A stretch of DNA of 10,610 nucleotides. Source: an uncultured Mollicutes bacterium (GTDB taxonomy: Bacteria > Bacillota_I > Bacilli_A > Acholeplasmatales > Anaeroplasmataceae). The first letter of the stretch is position 1; every line of letters begins with the position of its first letter. Below the pieces are notes generated by a model, which worked only from the letters and a program-made list of their open reading frames with translations, had not been told where the DNA came from and ran no database searches. The position numbers and the translations under genes were made by a program. This document shows, piece after piece, positions 1 through 6,524 of the stretch. The stretch is taken from the NCBI GenBank assembly GCA_900547045.1, contig URFB01000028.1:1-10610 (forward strand), read 5' to 3'.

Positions 1-970
1 GGTCGCCATCTTTTTCAGATAAATACTGATTACATACCCCATTAAAAATTTCCAAGCCAACTTTTTCATATCTTTCTGGTAATACTCCAAGATGAACGCC
101 CTTTAAAATAGCATAGGAAATCATTAGAGAACCAGATGTCTCAAGATAGTTGCCTTCCTTATTGGGCTTATCGATAACCTGCCAGAACATTTTAGAATCC
201 TTATCCTGATATTCTAGTAATCCATCAATTGTATCCTTTAATAAATCAGCAAAATAACGATACTCATCATACATTTGCTCATTAATGTATCCACAAATAT
301 CAGCTAAAGCTACAGTAAACCAGCCATCAGCTCTCAACCAGAAATTCTTAGACAATCCAGTTTTCTTATCAGCCCAAAACATTTGCTTTTCACTATCATA
401 GCCATGATAATATAAACGCTTATTAGGATCATACATATATTTTCTTACATTCTTAAACTGATTTAAAATATCATTATAATTTTCCATATTATTAAATTCA
501 GTTTCATAGCGCATGTAGAAAACCTGAGCCATAAATAAACCATCAAGCCAAACCTGATCATGATAAATCTTCTTATGCCAGAAGTTACCTTCCTTAGTTC
601 TTGGCTGTCCTTCAATTTGCTTATAGGTGTTTTCTATTGCCTTGTGATATTTTTCATTTCCTGTAATATGGTATAGATCAAATAAAACTCTACTTTCACA
701 CATATCATCAGTTGAATACTTTGTGTAATCATAGGTCTTTATTGTTCCATCATCCTCAACAAAATAATCAATATAAGATATAACAAAATCAAGATACTTC
801 TTTTCCTTTGTTTGCTCATAAAGTGAAAGTAATGATGTCATCATACATCCATCAATATAATTCCAATTAGCCCCTTTTCCTTGTCTAATTTGTTCAATAT
901 TCCAAAGTGGATATTCAGGCGTAGATTTTGTAATTAGCTTTTCAATATAACGGTCAATTAATTCGTACAT
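1..970 (-). CDS. Unsaturated rhamnogalacturonyl hydrolase, GH105 family (partial, C-terminus outside window)
   Basis: The enzyme likely removes the 4,5-unsaturated galacturonyl residue left at the non-reducing end of rhamnogalacturonan oligosaccharides by pectin lyases; no signal peptide is visible, so it should act in the cytoplasm. I translated 323 residues from the ATG at 970; the reading frame stays open to the window edge. Residues I recall as active-site positions of Bacillus subtilis YteR occur at the same numbers here: D88, H132 (in FWH), D143 (in VWLDGLFM), H189, R213 and W217 (in LRADGW). YteR is about 370 residues, so roughly 50 are missing. The start is set by AGAAGGAGA ending 7 bases upstream. 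All eight tryptophans are TGG. It has its own promoter and is unrelated in function to its upstream neighbours. GH88 is the nearest alternative family. Family assignment is confident; exact substrate is inferred. Confidence 0.88.
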   Translation of the reverse strand, partial: MYELIDRYIEKLITKSTPEYPLWNIEQIRQGKGANWNYIDGCMMTSLLSLYEQTKEKKYLDFVISYIDYFVEDDGTIKTYDYTKYSTDDMCESRVLFDLYHITGNEKYHKAIENTYKQIEGQPRTKEGNFWHKKIYHDQVWLDGLFMAQVFYMRYETEFNNMENYNDILNQFKNVRKYMYDPNKRLYYHGYDSEKQMFWADKKTGLSKNFWLRADGWFTVALADICGYINEQMYDEYRYFADLLKDTIDGLLEYQDKDSKMFWQVIDKPNKEGNYLETSGSLMISYAILKGVHLGVLPERYEKVGLEIFNGVCNQYLSEKDGD

Positions 971-1000
971 TTGTTTTCTCCTTCTTTACTTAACAAATTA

Positions 1001-1029
1001 ATTATACCCAAGAAAATAATCTTTTTCAA
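1001..1029 (-). promoter_or_regulatory. Housekeeping sigma promoter of the GH105 gene
   Basis: Read on the minus strand there is TTGAAA (1029-1024), a 17-base spacer and a perfect TATAAT (1006-1001). Transcription would start near 994 and give a leader of about 24 bases containing the GGAG ribosome-binding site at 981-978. It is the best-formed promoter in the window. Confidence 0.85.
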
Positions 1030-1036
1030 CTTAATT

Positions 1037-1052
1037 TGTAAAGCTAGTCACA
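1037..1052. promoter_or_regulatory. Possible CRP/FNR-type operator upstream of the GH105 promoter
   Basis: The minus strand reads TGTGA-CTAGCT-TTACA, an interrupted dyad with the arm sequence and 6-base spacing typical of CRP/FNR-family sites. It lies just upstream of the -35, centred roughly 50 bases before the predicted transcription start. One arm differs from the ideal by one base. Whether a regulator binds is inference; it could be a chance match in AT-rich DNA. Confidence 0.35.
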
Positions 1053-1063
1053 TTTATTTAAGC

Positions 1064-1504
1064 TTACATACAAATTTCTTCCATAATTTGCTTTTTCATT
1101 ATAAATGCGTTATTATTCCCCTCTAAATCAAAATCAGACTCATCAATGAATAAATATTTATATTTATCCTTACTAAAGCCAAGCTCATTAAATAGCTCCT
1201 CAATTGGGCCATTATTAACCACACAATAAACATCCCTAATTTTATCATCAAGCGCTGTAGACTCAAGCATTTTAAACAAATTAACGACAACATCATTTGT
1301 TAAATTTCTTTTAAATACGAAATATCTTATCAAAGCCTTAGAGCCAAATTTTTCATAGGATACAGCCCCAAGAACATCACCATGCTCCTCAACAACAATT
1401 GCATTTTTTAAAACCTCATCATCGATATCCTTTATCGTTTTTACAGATAATAGAAAATCCTTTACAGCATTATAATCACATTCATTAATATGCTTTATAT
1501 TCAT
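1064..1504 (-). CDS. GNAT-fold acetyltransferase-like protein, divergent
   Basis: A 146-residue protein with the layout of a GNAT domain: a strand pair around IVVEEHGDVLGAVSYEK (36-52), a strand at LIRYFVF (58-64), a helix at 70-84, and a C-terminal NNGPIEELFNELGF (97-110) that resembles the GNAT motif ending in LGF. The acetyl-CoA pyrophosphate loop (Q/RxxGxG/A) expected after strand 4 is not recognisable; KRNLTND stands there instead. It may have altered cofactor binding or be non-catalytic. The ATG lies one base after the spoIIR stop, with AAGGAG placed inside the last spoIIR codons, so the two are built to be translationally coupled. B. subtilis, as I recall, also has a small acetyltransferase gene (ywlB) near spoIIR. 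Substrate unknown. Confidence 0.6.
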   Translation of the reverse strand: MNIKHINECDYNAVKDFLLSVKTIKDIDDEVLKNAIVVEEHGDVLGAVSYEKFGSKALIRYFVFKRNLTNDVVVNLFKMLESTALDDKIRDVYCVVNNGPIEELFNELGFSKDKYKYLFIDESDFDLEGNNNAFIMKKQIMEEICM

Positions 1505-1505
1505 A

Positions 1506-1982
1506 TTAGCTCCTTAACCATTTTTTTAATTTTTCATAGAAATAGCTTTTTACAGTGATTGAATCCGTTGAATCAATCTCTAAAAACTGAGGAAAAATCA
1601 CTCCCCACCAATTATCACCCAAAGCCGCATCAATTTTTACTAGAAAAGTTAAAACCTCTTCATCCTTTAGAGCCTGATTATTATATCTTTTATTATAAAA
1701 TTGGTGATTTACAAGCTCTCCTTTAGCATTATATCATTGAATACTAAAATTAAATTCATCAATTGTTGAATTAATATTAGAAATAAAATTTTCTAAATTT
1801 TTATCATATTGCTCCTCTAAATAGGAAATAGTAGCTTCCTTAACCACTTCTTTGATTTCTAAATCTACAGCAGAATTACTACTTGGAATAATTCTTACTC
1901 GCATTTCCTCATCCGGACATACAGCCTTTATTATGACAATAAAGCCCAGAATAAGGATTAAAATTATCAAAGCCTTACGCAT
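1506..1982 (-). pseudogene. spoIIR: Stage II sporulation protein R, interrupted by an in-frame TGA
   Basis: SpoIIR is the forespore-made, exported signal that triggers SpoIIGA to process pro-sigma-E in the mother cell. The N-terminus has a hydrophobic segment (residues 4-20, IILILILGFIVIIK) followed by MRVRIIPSSNSAVDLEIK, matching the conserved IRxxIxxNSDSxxDQxxK region of the family. Codon 83 is TGA (1736-1734). Reading on in the same frame without any shift, the sequence gives the family hallmark GDNWWGVIFPQF (codons about 122-133) and ends at TAA 1508-1506, one base before the GNAT start. Without the TGA the product would be 158 residues, shorter than B. subtilis SpoIIR (about 224). Cysteines usual in the NWWCVLFPPLC motif are absent. 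Options are a recent nonsense mutation, a sequencing error or UGA readthrough. Promoter: probably shared with prmC-sua5. Confidence 0.85.
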
Positions 1983-1988
1983 AATAAA

Positions 1989-2014
1989 AGCCTCCTAAAT
2001 ATATTATGGAGGCT
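1989..2014 (-). promoter_or_regulatory. Hairpin burying the spoIIR ribosome-binding site
   Basis: In the 42-base gap between sua5 and spoIIR the minus strand forms a perfect 7-bp stem, AGCCTCC (2014-2008) with GGAGGCT (1995-1989), around a 12-base loop. The 3' arm contains the GGAGG Shine-Dalgarno of spoIIR, 8 bases before its ATG. The stem is followed by only three T bases and then ATTATG, so it is a weak terminator candidate at best; occlusion of the ribosome-binding site is the more natural reading. Confidence 0.6.
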
Positions 2015-2024
2015 AAATTAGTTT

Positions 2025-2579
2025 TTATTCACTTCTTAATACATTTTGGATATCACTAAGGCTAATTGCACCCTGTCTTAAAAGTTTAACCTCACCCGTA
2101 ATATCCACAACAGTTGAGGCAAGTGATGATGTCTTTTCACCAGAAGGTGGAATAATCGCTTCAACTAAATCATCGTAATCTTCTTTGATTTCATCATAAT
2201 TATTAATTGATGGAGCACCTGACTCATTAACAGAGGTTGTAGCCATCGGACCATTATGCTCAAGAATTTCAAGTGCTAGCTTATAATTAGGGATTCTTAC
2301 ACCAATGGTTTCAAGTCCCATTGATTCCTTAATTTTATCCTTACTTCTTAAAATAATCGTTAATGCACCCGGTAAAAAAGCCTTAATGAGCTTTCTTGCA
2401 TCATCTGTAAGATAAGCAATCTCTTCGATTTGCTCAACGCTTGAACATAAAACTGCAAGAGGCTTATTTAAGGGACGATGCTTTATTTCATAAATACGTC
2501 TAATACCATCTTGATCATAAACTGAAGCGCCAATTCCATATACGGTATCAGTTGGGAATATAATTACATTACTTTTCAT
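2025..2579 (-). CDS. sua5: L-threonylcarbamoyladenylate synthase (TsaC/Sua5/YrdC family)
   Basis: This cytosolic enzyme makes threonylcarbamoyl-AMP from threonine, bicarbonate and ATP, the first step of the t6A modification at position 37 of ANN-decoding tRNAs. Visible family motifs are FPTDTVYG (8-15), the KHRPLNKPL (33-41) KxR signature, PGALTIIL (70-77), the TSVNESGAPS (115-124) nucleotide-binding segment and STVVD near 155-159. The 184-residue length matches the short TsaC form without the Sua5 C-terminal domain. The frame is open to a TTG at 2600, but the ATG at 2579 has AGAGG 8 bases upstream and is preferred. It overlaps the prmC stop by 11 bases, implying coupled translation. prmC-sua5-spoIIR is a common order in Firmicutes. 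Confidence 0.92.
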   Translation of the reverse strand: MKSNVIIFPTDTVYGIGASVYDQDGIRRIYEIKHRPLNKPLAVLCSSVEQIEEIAYLTDDARKLIKAFLPGALTIILRSKDKIKESMGLETIGVRIPNYKLALEILEHNGPMATTSVNESGAPSINNYDEIKEDYDDLVEAIIPPSGEKTSSLASTVVDITGEVKLLRQGAISLSDIQNVLRSE

Positions 2580-3426
2580 TTTTAAAGCCTCTAATGACAA
2601 ATGTCATTCTATCAAGCCCTTGTAAATCCTTTTTAGTATAGATATTTGCATCAGGGAAATATTTTTTACAAATCGCTTCAATTTCAGCGGTTTTGTTATA
2701 GCCATGCTCAAAGGCTAAAATACATTGTTCCTTCATAATCTTAGGCGCATTTTCCAAAATAATGTGGAAAAATTTAAGGCCATCATTTCCACCAAATAAG
2801 GCCACATTAGGCTCATTATCCTTAACAAGCGGATCAACAGCCTCCGTTTCTGGAATATACGGAGGATTTGATACTAAAATATCAAATTTATCATTCATAA
2901 CAGGCTCAAGCATATTTCCTTCTTTGAATTCAACATTTACATTCATTTTTTTAGCATTAGATTGAGCTACCTTAAGTGCCTCAGGGCTAATATCGGTTGC
3001 TTTTAAATGCATATGAGGCTCTTCAGCTGCTAGTGTAACTGATATACACCCTGAACCTGTACCAATATCAACCACATCAATATCCTTACCCCTAAAGTAA
3101 TCATCATATAGGAATAAAATATTTTCAACTAATTCTTCTGTTTCAGGTCTTGGAATTAATACATCCTTGTTAACATTAAAATCATACCCGTAAAAGCAGG
3201 CCTCACCGATAATATATTGAACGGGAATATTATCCTCAAGGTATTTTTTTACATCAAGCTCAAAGCTTTTGGTAATGTCATCGCCAATTTCATCATTCAT
3301 TTTCATATAAAGCTCAGATGAGCTAAGCTTTGCTTCATATAATAATAAAAGTAAGATGGCGCTTTCCTCATAGCCCTTTTCTAAGGCAATGTCCTGCCAA
3401 TGCTTTAAATAGTCTTTATATTTCAT
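2569..3426 (-). CDS. prmC: Peptide chain release factor N5-glutamine methyltransferase
   Basis: PrmC methylates the glutamine of the GGQ motif in release factors RF1 and RF2 using S-adenosylmethionine. The 285-residue protein has an N-terminal helical domain (1-75), LIPRPETEELVE (90-101), the SAM-binding loop DIGTGSGCI (120-128), the catalytic NPPY (187-190) that contacts the substrate glutamine, and EPNVALFGGNDG (205-216). The frame is open to a TTG at 3441, but the ATG at 3426 follows GGTGA closely and gives a typical PrmC N-terminus (MKYKDYLKHW). Its substrate, RF1, is encoded just upstream by prfA, from which it is separated by a terminator and a roughly 200-base gap with its own putative promoter. 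It overlaps sua5 by 11 bases. Confidence 0.94.
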   Translation of the reverse strand: MKYKDYLKHWQDIALEKGYEESAILLLLLYEAKLSSSELYMKMNDEIGDDITKSFELDVKKYLEDNIPVQYIIGEACFYGYDFNVNKDVLIPRPETEELVENILFLYDDYFRGKDIDVVDIGTGSGCISVTLAAEEPHMHLKATDISPEALKVAQSNAKKMNVNVEFKEGNMLEPVMNDKFDILVSNPPYIPETEAVDPLVKDNEPNVALFGGNDGLKFFHIILENAPKIMKEQCILAFEHGYNKTAEIEAICKKYFPDANIYTKKDLQGLDRMTFVIRGFKNEK

Positions 3427-3442
3427 TAATATCACCAGCAAT

Positions 3443-3448
3443 ATTATA
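3443..3448 (-). promoter_or_regulatory. Putative -10 element for prmC-sua5-spoIIR
   Basis: A perfect TATAAT lies on the minus strand 16 bases before the prmC ATG. No good -35 is seen (TTTCCT at 17 bases). The start would be near 3436, leaving a leader of about 10 bases that barely includes GGTGA. The rest of the 3427-3600 gap is AT-rich and holds no ORF or RNA that I recognise. Confidence 0.5.
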
Positions 3449-3600
3449 CATTTTTTTTATAATTTAGGAAATATTAAGCTTAAAAGATTTAGCAAATTAT
3501 TTATATTCTTAATTTAATTAAAGCTATTTTAGTTAAAACATATTCAAGTTTTATAAATGAGCATAAATAAAATTCAGCATATTTTGCAAGCTTAAGGCTT

Positions 3601-3634
3601 AAAAAAAGAAAATGATTATAAAACCATTTTCTTT
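3601..3634 (-). terminator. Rho-independent terminator after prfA
   Basis: On the minus strand a perfect 10-bp stem, AAAGAAAATG (3634-3625) with CATTTTCTTT (3614-3605), encloses a 10-base loop and runs into a further four T bases. It begins 7 bases beyond the prfA stop. The stem is AT-rich, so efficiency may be moderate. Confidence 0.75.
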
Positions 3635-3641
3635 GTCGAAA

Positions 3642-4718
3642 TTATTCGTTTTCACCTTCAAGTGAAAGTAGACGCTTTTGATTTTCGTTAATTAATTCTT
3701 GAATAACTAAATCTAGCTTACCATCAATAATCGCATCTAGACGATTAATTGAAAATCCTATACGGTGATCTGTAACACGGTTTTGTGGATAATTGTAGGT
3801 TCTAATCTTTTCACTACGCTCTCCATGTCCAATTAGGGATTGACGTGTAGCACCCGTCTTTTCAGCTTCAGCCTCAACCATTCTTTCATAAATTCTTGTA
3901 CGTAAAAGCTCCATAGCTGTAGCCTTATTTTCATGCTGAGAGCGGTAAATTTGACATGCAACATACTCACCTGTAGGAATATAGGTAACACGAACAGCTG
4001 AATAGGTAGTATTAACTCCTTGTCCACCAGGTCCTGATGAACAGAAGGTATCAATTCTTAAATCCTTGTCCTCAAGCTTAAAGTCAATTTCCTGTGCCTC
4101 AGGCATTACAAGTACAGTTGCGATAGATGTTTGAATACGTCCATTAGCCTCTGTAACGGGAATACGCTGTACACGGTGTCCACCTGATTCATACTTTAAG
4201 GTTGAATATACAGCATCACCTGATACCTTAAAGGAAATTTGTGAATATCCACCCATATCTGATGGCATTGAATCATAAACAGTAATCTTCCAGCCCTTTG
4301 ATTCAGCATATTTTGAATACATTCTAAATAAATCTCCCGCAAATATATTAGCCTCATCACCACCAACGGCACCACGAATCTCCATGATAACATCCTTATC
4401 ATCGTTAGGGTCCTTAGGAAGTAATAAAACCTTTAGTTCCTCCTCAAGCTTTGCCATACGACTATGAGCAGATTCAAGCTCCATCTTAGCCATTTGAGCC
4501 ATTTCCTCATCTGATTCATGAGACATTTCCTTTAATTCAGGAATGCTTTCCTCAAGACTTTTATACTCACGATAAGGTGTAACAACCTTTTCAAGCTGAC
4601 GTTGCTCCTTCGATAATTCCATTAATCTTTTAACATCTGAAACAACCTCAGGATCAGTTAAAAGACGATTAACCTCTTCATATCTCTTATCCATAAGATC
4701 TAAACGATCACGTACCAT
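3642..4718 (-). CDS. prfA: Peptide chain release factor 1 (RF1)
   Basis: RF1 recognises UAA and UAG in the ribosomal A site and triggers peptide release. The 358-residue length is normal. Visible features are an N-terminal coiled-coil-rich domain (1-105), GAVGGDEA (117-124), the PVT tripeptide (187-189) that reads UAA/UAG (RF2 has SPF instead), and SSGPGGQGVN (227-236), whose GGQ (231-233) enters the peptidyl-transferase centre and is methylated at Q233 by PrmC, encoded next. AAGGAG lies 10-11 bases before the ATG at 4718, within the final dnaB codons; only two bases separate the genes, so they are co-transcribed. All genuine stops in this window are RF1-readable: TAA, with one TAG. Confidence 0.96.
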   Translation of the reverse strand: MVRDRLDLMDKRYEEVNRLLTDPEVVSDVKRLMELSKEQRQLEKVVTPYREYKSLEESIPELKEMSHESDEEMAQMAKMELESAHSRMAKLEEELKVLLLPKDPNDDKDVIMEIRGAVGGDEANIFAGDLFRMYSKYAESKGWKITVYDSMPSDMGGYSQISFKVSGDAVYSTLKYESGGHRVQRIPVTEANGRIQTSIATVLVMPEAQEIDFKLEDKDLRIDTFCSSGPGGQGVNTTYSAVRVTYIPTGEYVACQIYRSQHENKATAMELLRTRIYERMVEAEAEKTGATRQSLIGHGERSEKIRTYNYPQNRVTDHRIGFSINRLDAIIDGKLDLVIQELINENQKRLLSLEGENE

Positions 4719-4720
4719 AA

Positions 4721-6070
4721 TTATTGTTCTCCTTTTTCGACTTCAGTAAATTTTGAGTATTGACCTTGGAAAATAAAATCAAGATCAATTCCAGATGAAC
4801 CGGAACGGTTTTTGGCAATACTTAAAATTGCCGGCTGAGAAGGCTTATTCTCCTCAGTTTTATTTTTATTATAATATTCCTCTCGATATAAAAACATTAC
4901 AATATCGGCATCCTGCTCAATAGAACCGGAATCACGTAAATCAGCCATAATAGGCTTTTTATCATCACGCTTTTCAACCTCACGCGATAGCTGGGCAAGG
5001 GCTAAAACAGGGATTTGAAGCTCACGAGCCATCATCTTAAGTCCACGAGAGATTTTAGAAACCTCCTCTTGACGAGACTTAGCACCAGAACCTGTCCCAT
5101 CAATAAGCTGTAAATAGTCGATGACAACTAAATCAAGGCCCGTTGAAGCCTTAAGCTTTCGACACTTAGTTCTAATATCCTCAAGGGTAATTAATGATGA
5201 ATCATCAAAATATAAATTTAGATGATTAAGCTTTTCACATGAAGCTTGATACTGTCTTGGCTCCTGACCAATTAGCTGACCAGTTTTAATACTTTGAAGA
5301 TGAAGCATTCCATCGGATGCAATCATACGCTCAACAAGCTGATCCATACCCATTTCAAGGCAAAAGCAAGCCACAACAGCCTTTCCATTTTTATTGGCGG
5401 TTGCCGCATTAACCGCAATATTCATCGCAAGCGCAGATTTACCCATAGCGGGACGAGCTGCTAAAATAATAAGCTGCTCAGGCTGAAAGCCTAAGGTTGC
5501 ATGATCAAGATTAGAAAATCCTGTTGATAAGCCTGTAATATCACCTGTTTGATTTAAATTCTTAGTAAGCTTATCCTTTACAATACCTGTTACCTCTGTA
5601 ATAGGTACGAAGTTTGAGGTTTTTCTTCTTTTGGATAAATCAAAAATTACCTCTTCAACCTTTGTTAAATACTCATTAGCATTTTTATTAGGATCATATC
5701 CCTTTTGAGCTAAATCTGTTAATGAATTAATTGTCACACGCTTTAAGGCTGCATCATGGACTAAATCTACATAGGTATCAACATTAATTGTTGAATAATT
5801 GTAATTAACTATAGTATTAAGATATTCAATACCACCAGCCTGCTCAAATAGCCCCTTCATTTCAAGGGCTGATACAACGGAGGTTAAATCGATATTCTTA
5901 CCCTCATTGTATAAAGAAACAATCGTGTTGAAAATTATTTTGTTTTTGTTATCATAAAAATCTTCGGGATATAATTCATCAATTATTTCTGTAATAAGCA
6001 TCTCATCAATAAAGATAGAGCCTAAAACAGCCATTTCCGCTTCTAAATTATGAGGTGTAACTAATTCCAT
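4721..6070 (-). CDS. dnaB: Replicative DNA helicase, DnaB family
   Basis: This hexameric 5'-3' helicase unwinds DNA at the replication fork and binds primase. The 449-residue protein (the orthologue is called DnaC in B. subtilis) begins with the N-terminal collar domain (PHNLEAEMAVLGSI, 6-19), continues through the linker helix (about 150-180) and the RecA-like ATPase domain: Walker A ARPAMGKSA (205-213, K211), catalytic E239 in CLEMG, Walker B LVVIDYLQL (314-322, D318), the DNA-loop/sensor region ALAQLSREVEKR (357-368) and arginine finger R422 in KNRSG. No intein or insertion is seen. It starts 10 bases after the gdpP-rplI stop with AGAGG 6 bases upstream, reproducing the conserved gdpP-rplI-dnaB order. 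Confidence 0.96.
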   Translation of the reverse strand: MELVTPHNLEAEMAVLGSIFIDEMLITEIIDELYPEDFYDNKNKIIFNTIVSLYNEGKNIDLTSVVSALEMKGLFEQAGGIEYLNTIVNYNYSTINVDTYVDLVHDAALKRVTINSLTDLAQKGYDPNKNANEYLTKVEEVIFDLSKRRKTSNFVPITEVTGIVKDKLTKNLNQTGDITGLSTGFSNLDHATLGFQPEQLIILAARPAMGKSALAMNIAVNAATANKNGKAVVACFCLEMGMDQLVERMIASDGMLHLQSIKTGQLIGQEPRQYQASCEKLNHLNLYFDDSSLITLEDIRTKCRKLKASTGLDLVVIDYLQLIDGTGSGAKSRQEEVSKISRGLKMMARELQIPVLALAQLSREVEKRDDKKPIMADLRDSGSIEQDADIVMFLYREEYYNKNKTEENKPSQPAILSIAKNRSGSSGIDLDFIFQGQYSKFTEVEKGEQ

Positions 6071-6080
6071 AAATAGCCTC

Positions 6081-6524
6081 TTACTTTTCTAATACATTCA
6101 TTTCAATTGTAGCCTGAACATTCTTACCAAGATCTACAACTGCAGTAAAGATACCAACTGAATTAATTTCAGCTGGAAGAGAAATCTTTCTCTTATCAAT
6201 TGTAATACCAGTTTGAGCCGCAAACTCATCAGCGATTCTCTTAGTAGTTATATGGCTAAATAGCTTTCCATCGCCACCAACCTGTAGGAAGATATTGATT
6301 GATTTAGATTCAATTTCAGACTTAAGCTTAAGCATTAATTGATAATGGTTTTCAGCTTCCTCTTTTTCCTTTTCCTTTTCAGCCTCAACCTGCTTAATAT
6401 TTTCATCAGTAGCTTGAATGGCAAGCTTATTTGTTAATAAATAATTTGCATATCCATTGGCAACATCAATAATTTGGCCCTTATTTCCACGGCCCTTAAC
6501 ATCAGCGATTAAAATTACTTTCAT
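6081..6524 (-). CDS. rplI: Possible internally initiated bL9 inside the gdpP fusion
   Basis: The ATG at 6524-6522 begins exactly where a normal bL9 begins and would give a 147-residue protein, the usual family length. Upstream on the minus strand is GAGGGTGA (6539-6532) followed by AGAAAAA and the ATG, a plausible Shine-Dalgarno with good spacing. bL9 binds 23S rRNA at the base of the L1 stalk and projects its C-terminal domain away from the ribosome. No promoter is evident between the two parts, so free bL9 would come from the same transcript. That this start is used is inference; the SD-like bases also encode Glu-Gly-Glu in the linker and could be a remnant of formerly separate genes. Confidence 0.5.
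   Translation of the reverse strand: MKVILIADVKGRGNKGQIIDVANGYANYLLTNKLAIQATDENIKQVEAEKEKEKEEAENHYQLMLKLKSEIESKSINIFLQVGGDGKLFSHITTKRIADEFAAQTGITIDKRKISLPAEINSVGIFTAVVDLGKNVQATIEMNVLEK

Noticed and set aside
1734..1736. TGA read as tryptophan (mycoplasma-type code) in spoIIR.
   Set aside because: About 18 tryptophans across the other genes, and three elsewhere in spoIIR itself, are all TGG, with no other in-frame TGA. An AT-rich genome with a reassigned code would be expected to use TGA often.
1734..1736. Selenocysteine codon in spoIIR.
   Set aside because: SpoIIR is not a known selenoprotein and has no redox site here, and I see no SECIS-like hairpin immediately downstream.
2015..2060. Sigma-F promoter just upstream of spoIIR.
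   Set aside because: A GTATT-like -35 can be found in the end of sua5, but no GGnnAnAnT-type -10 follows at the right distance.
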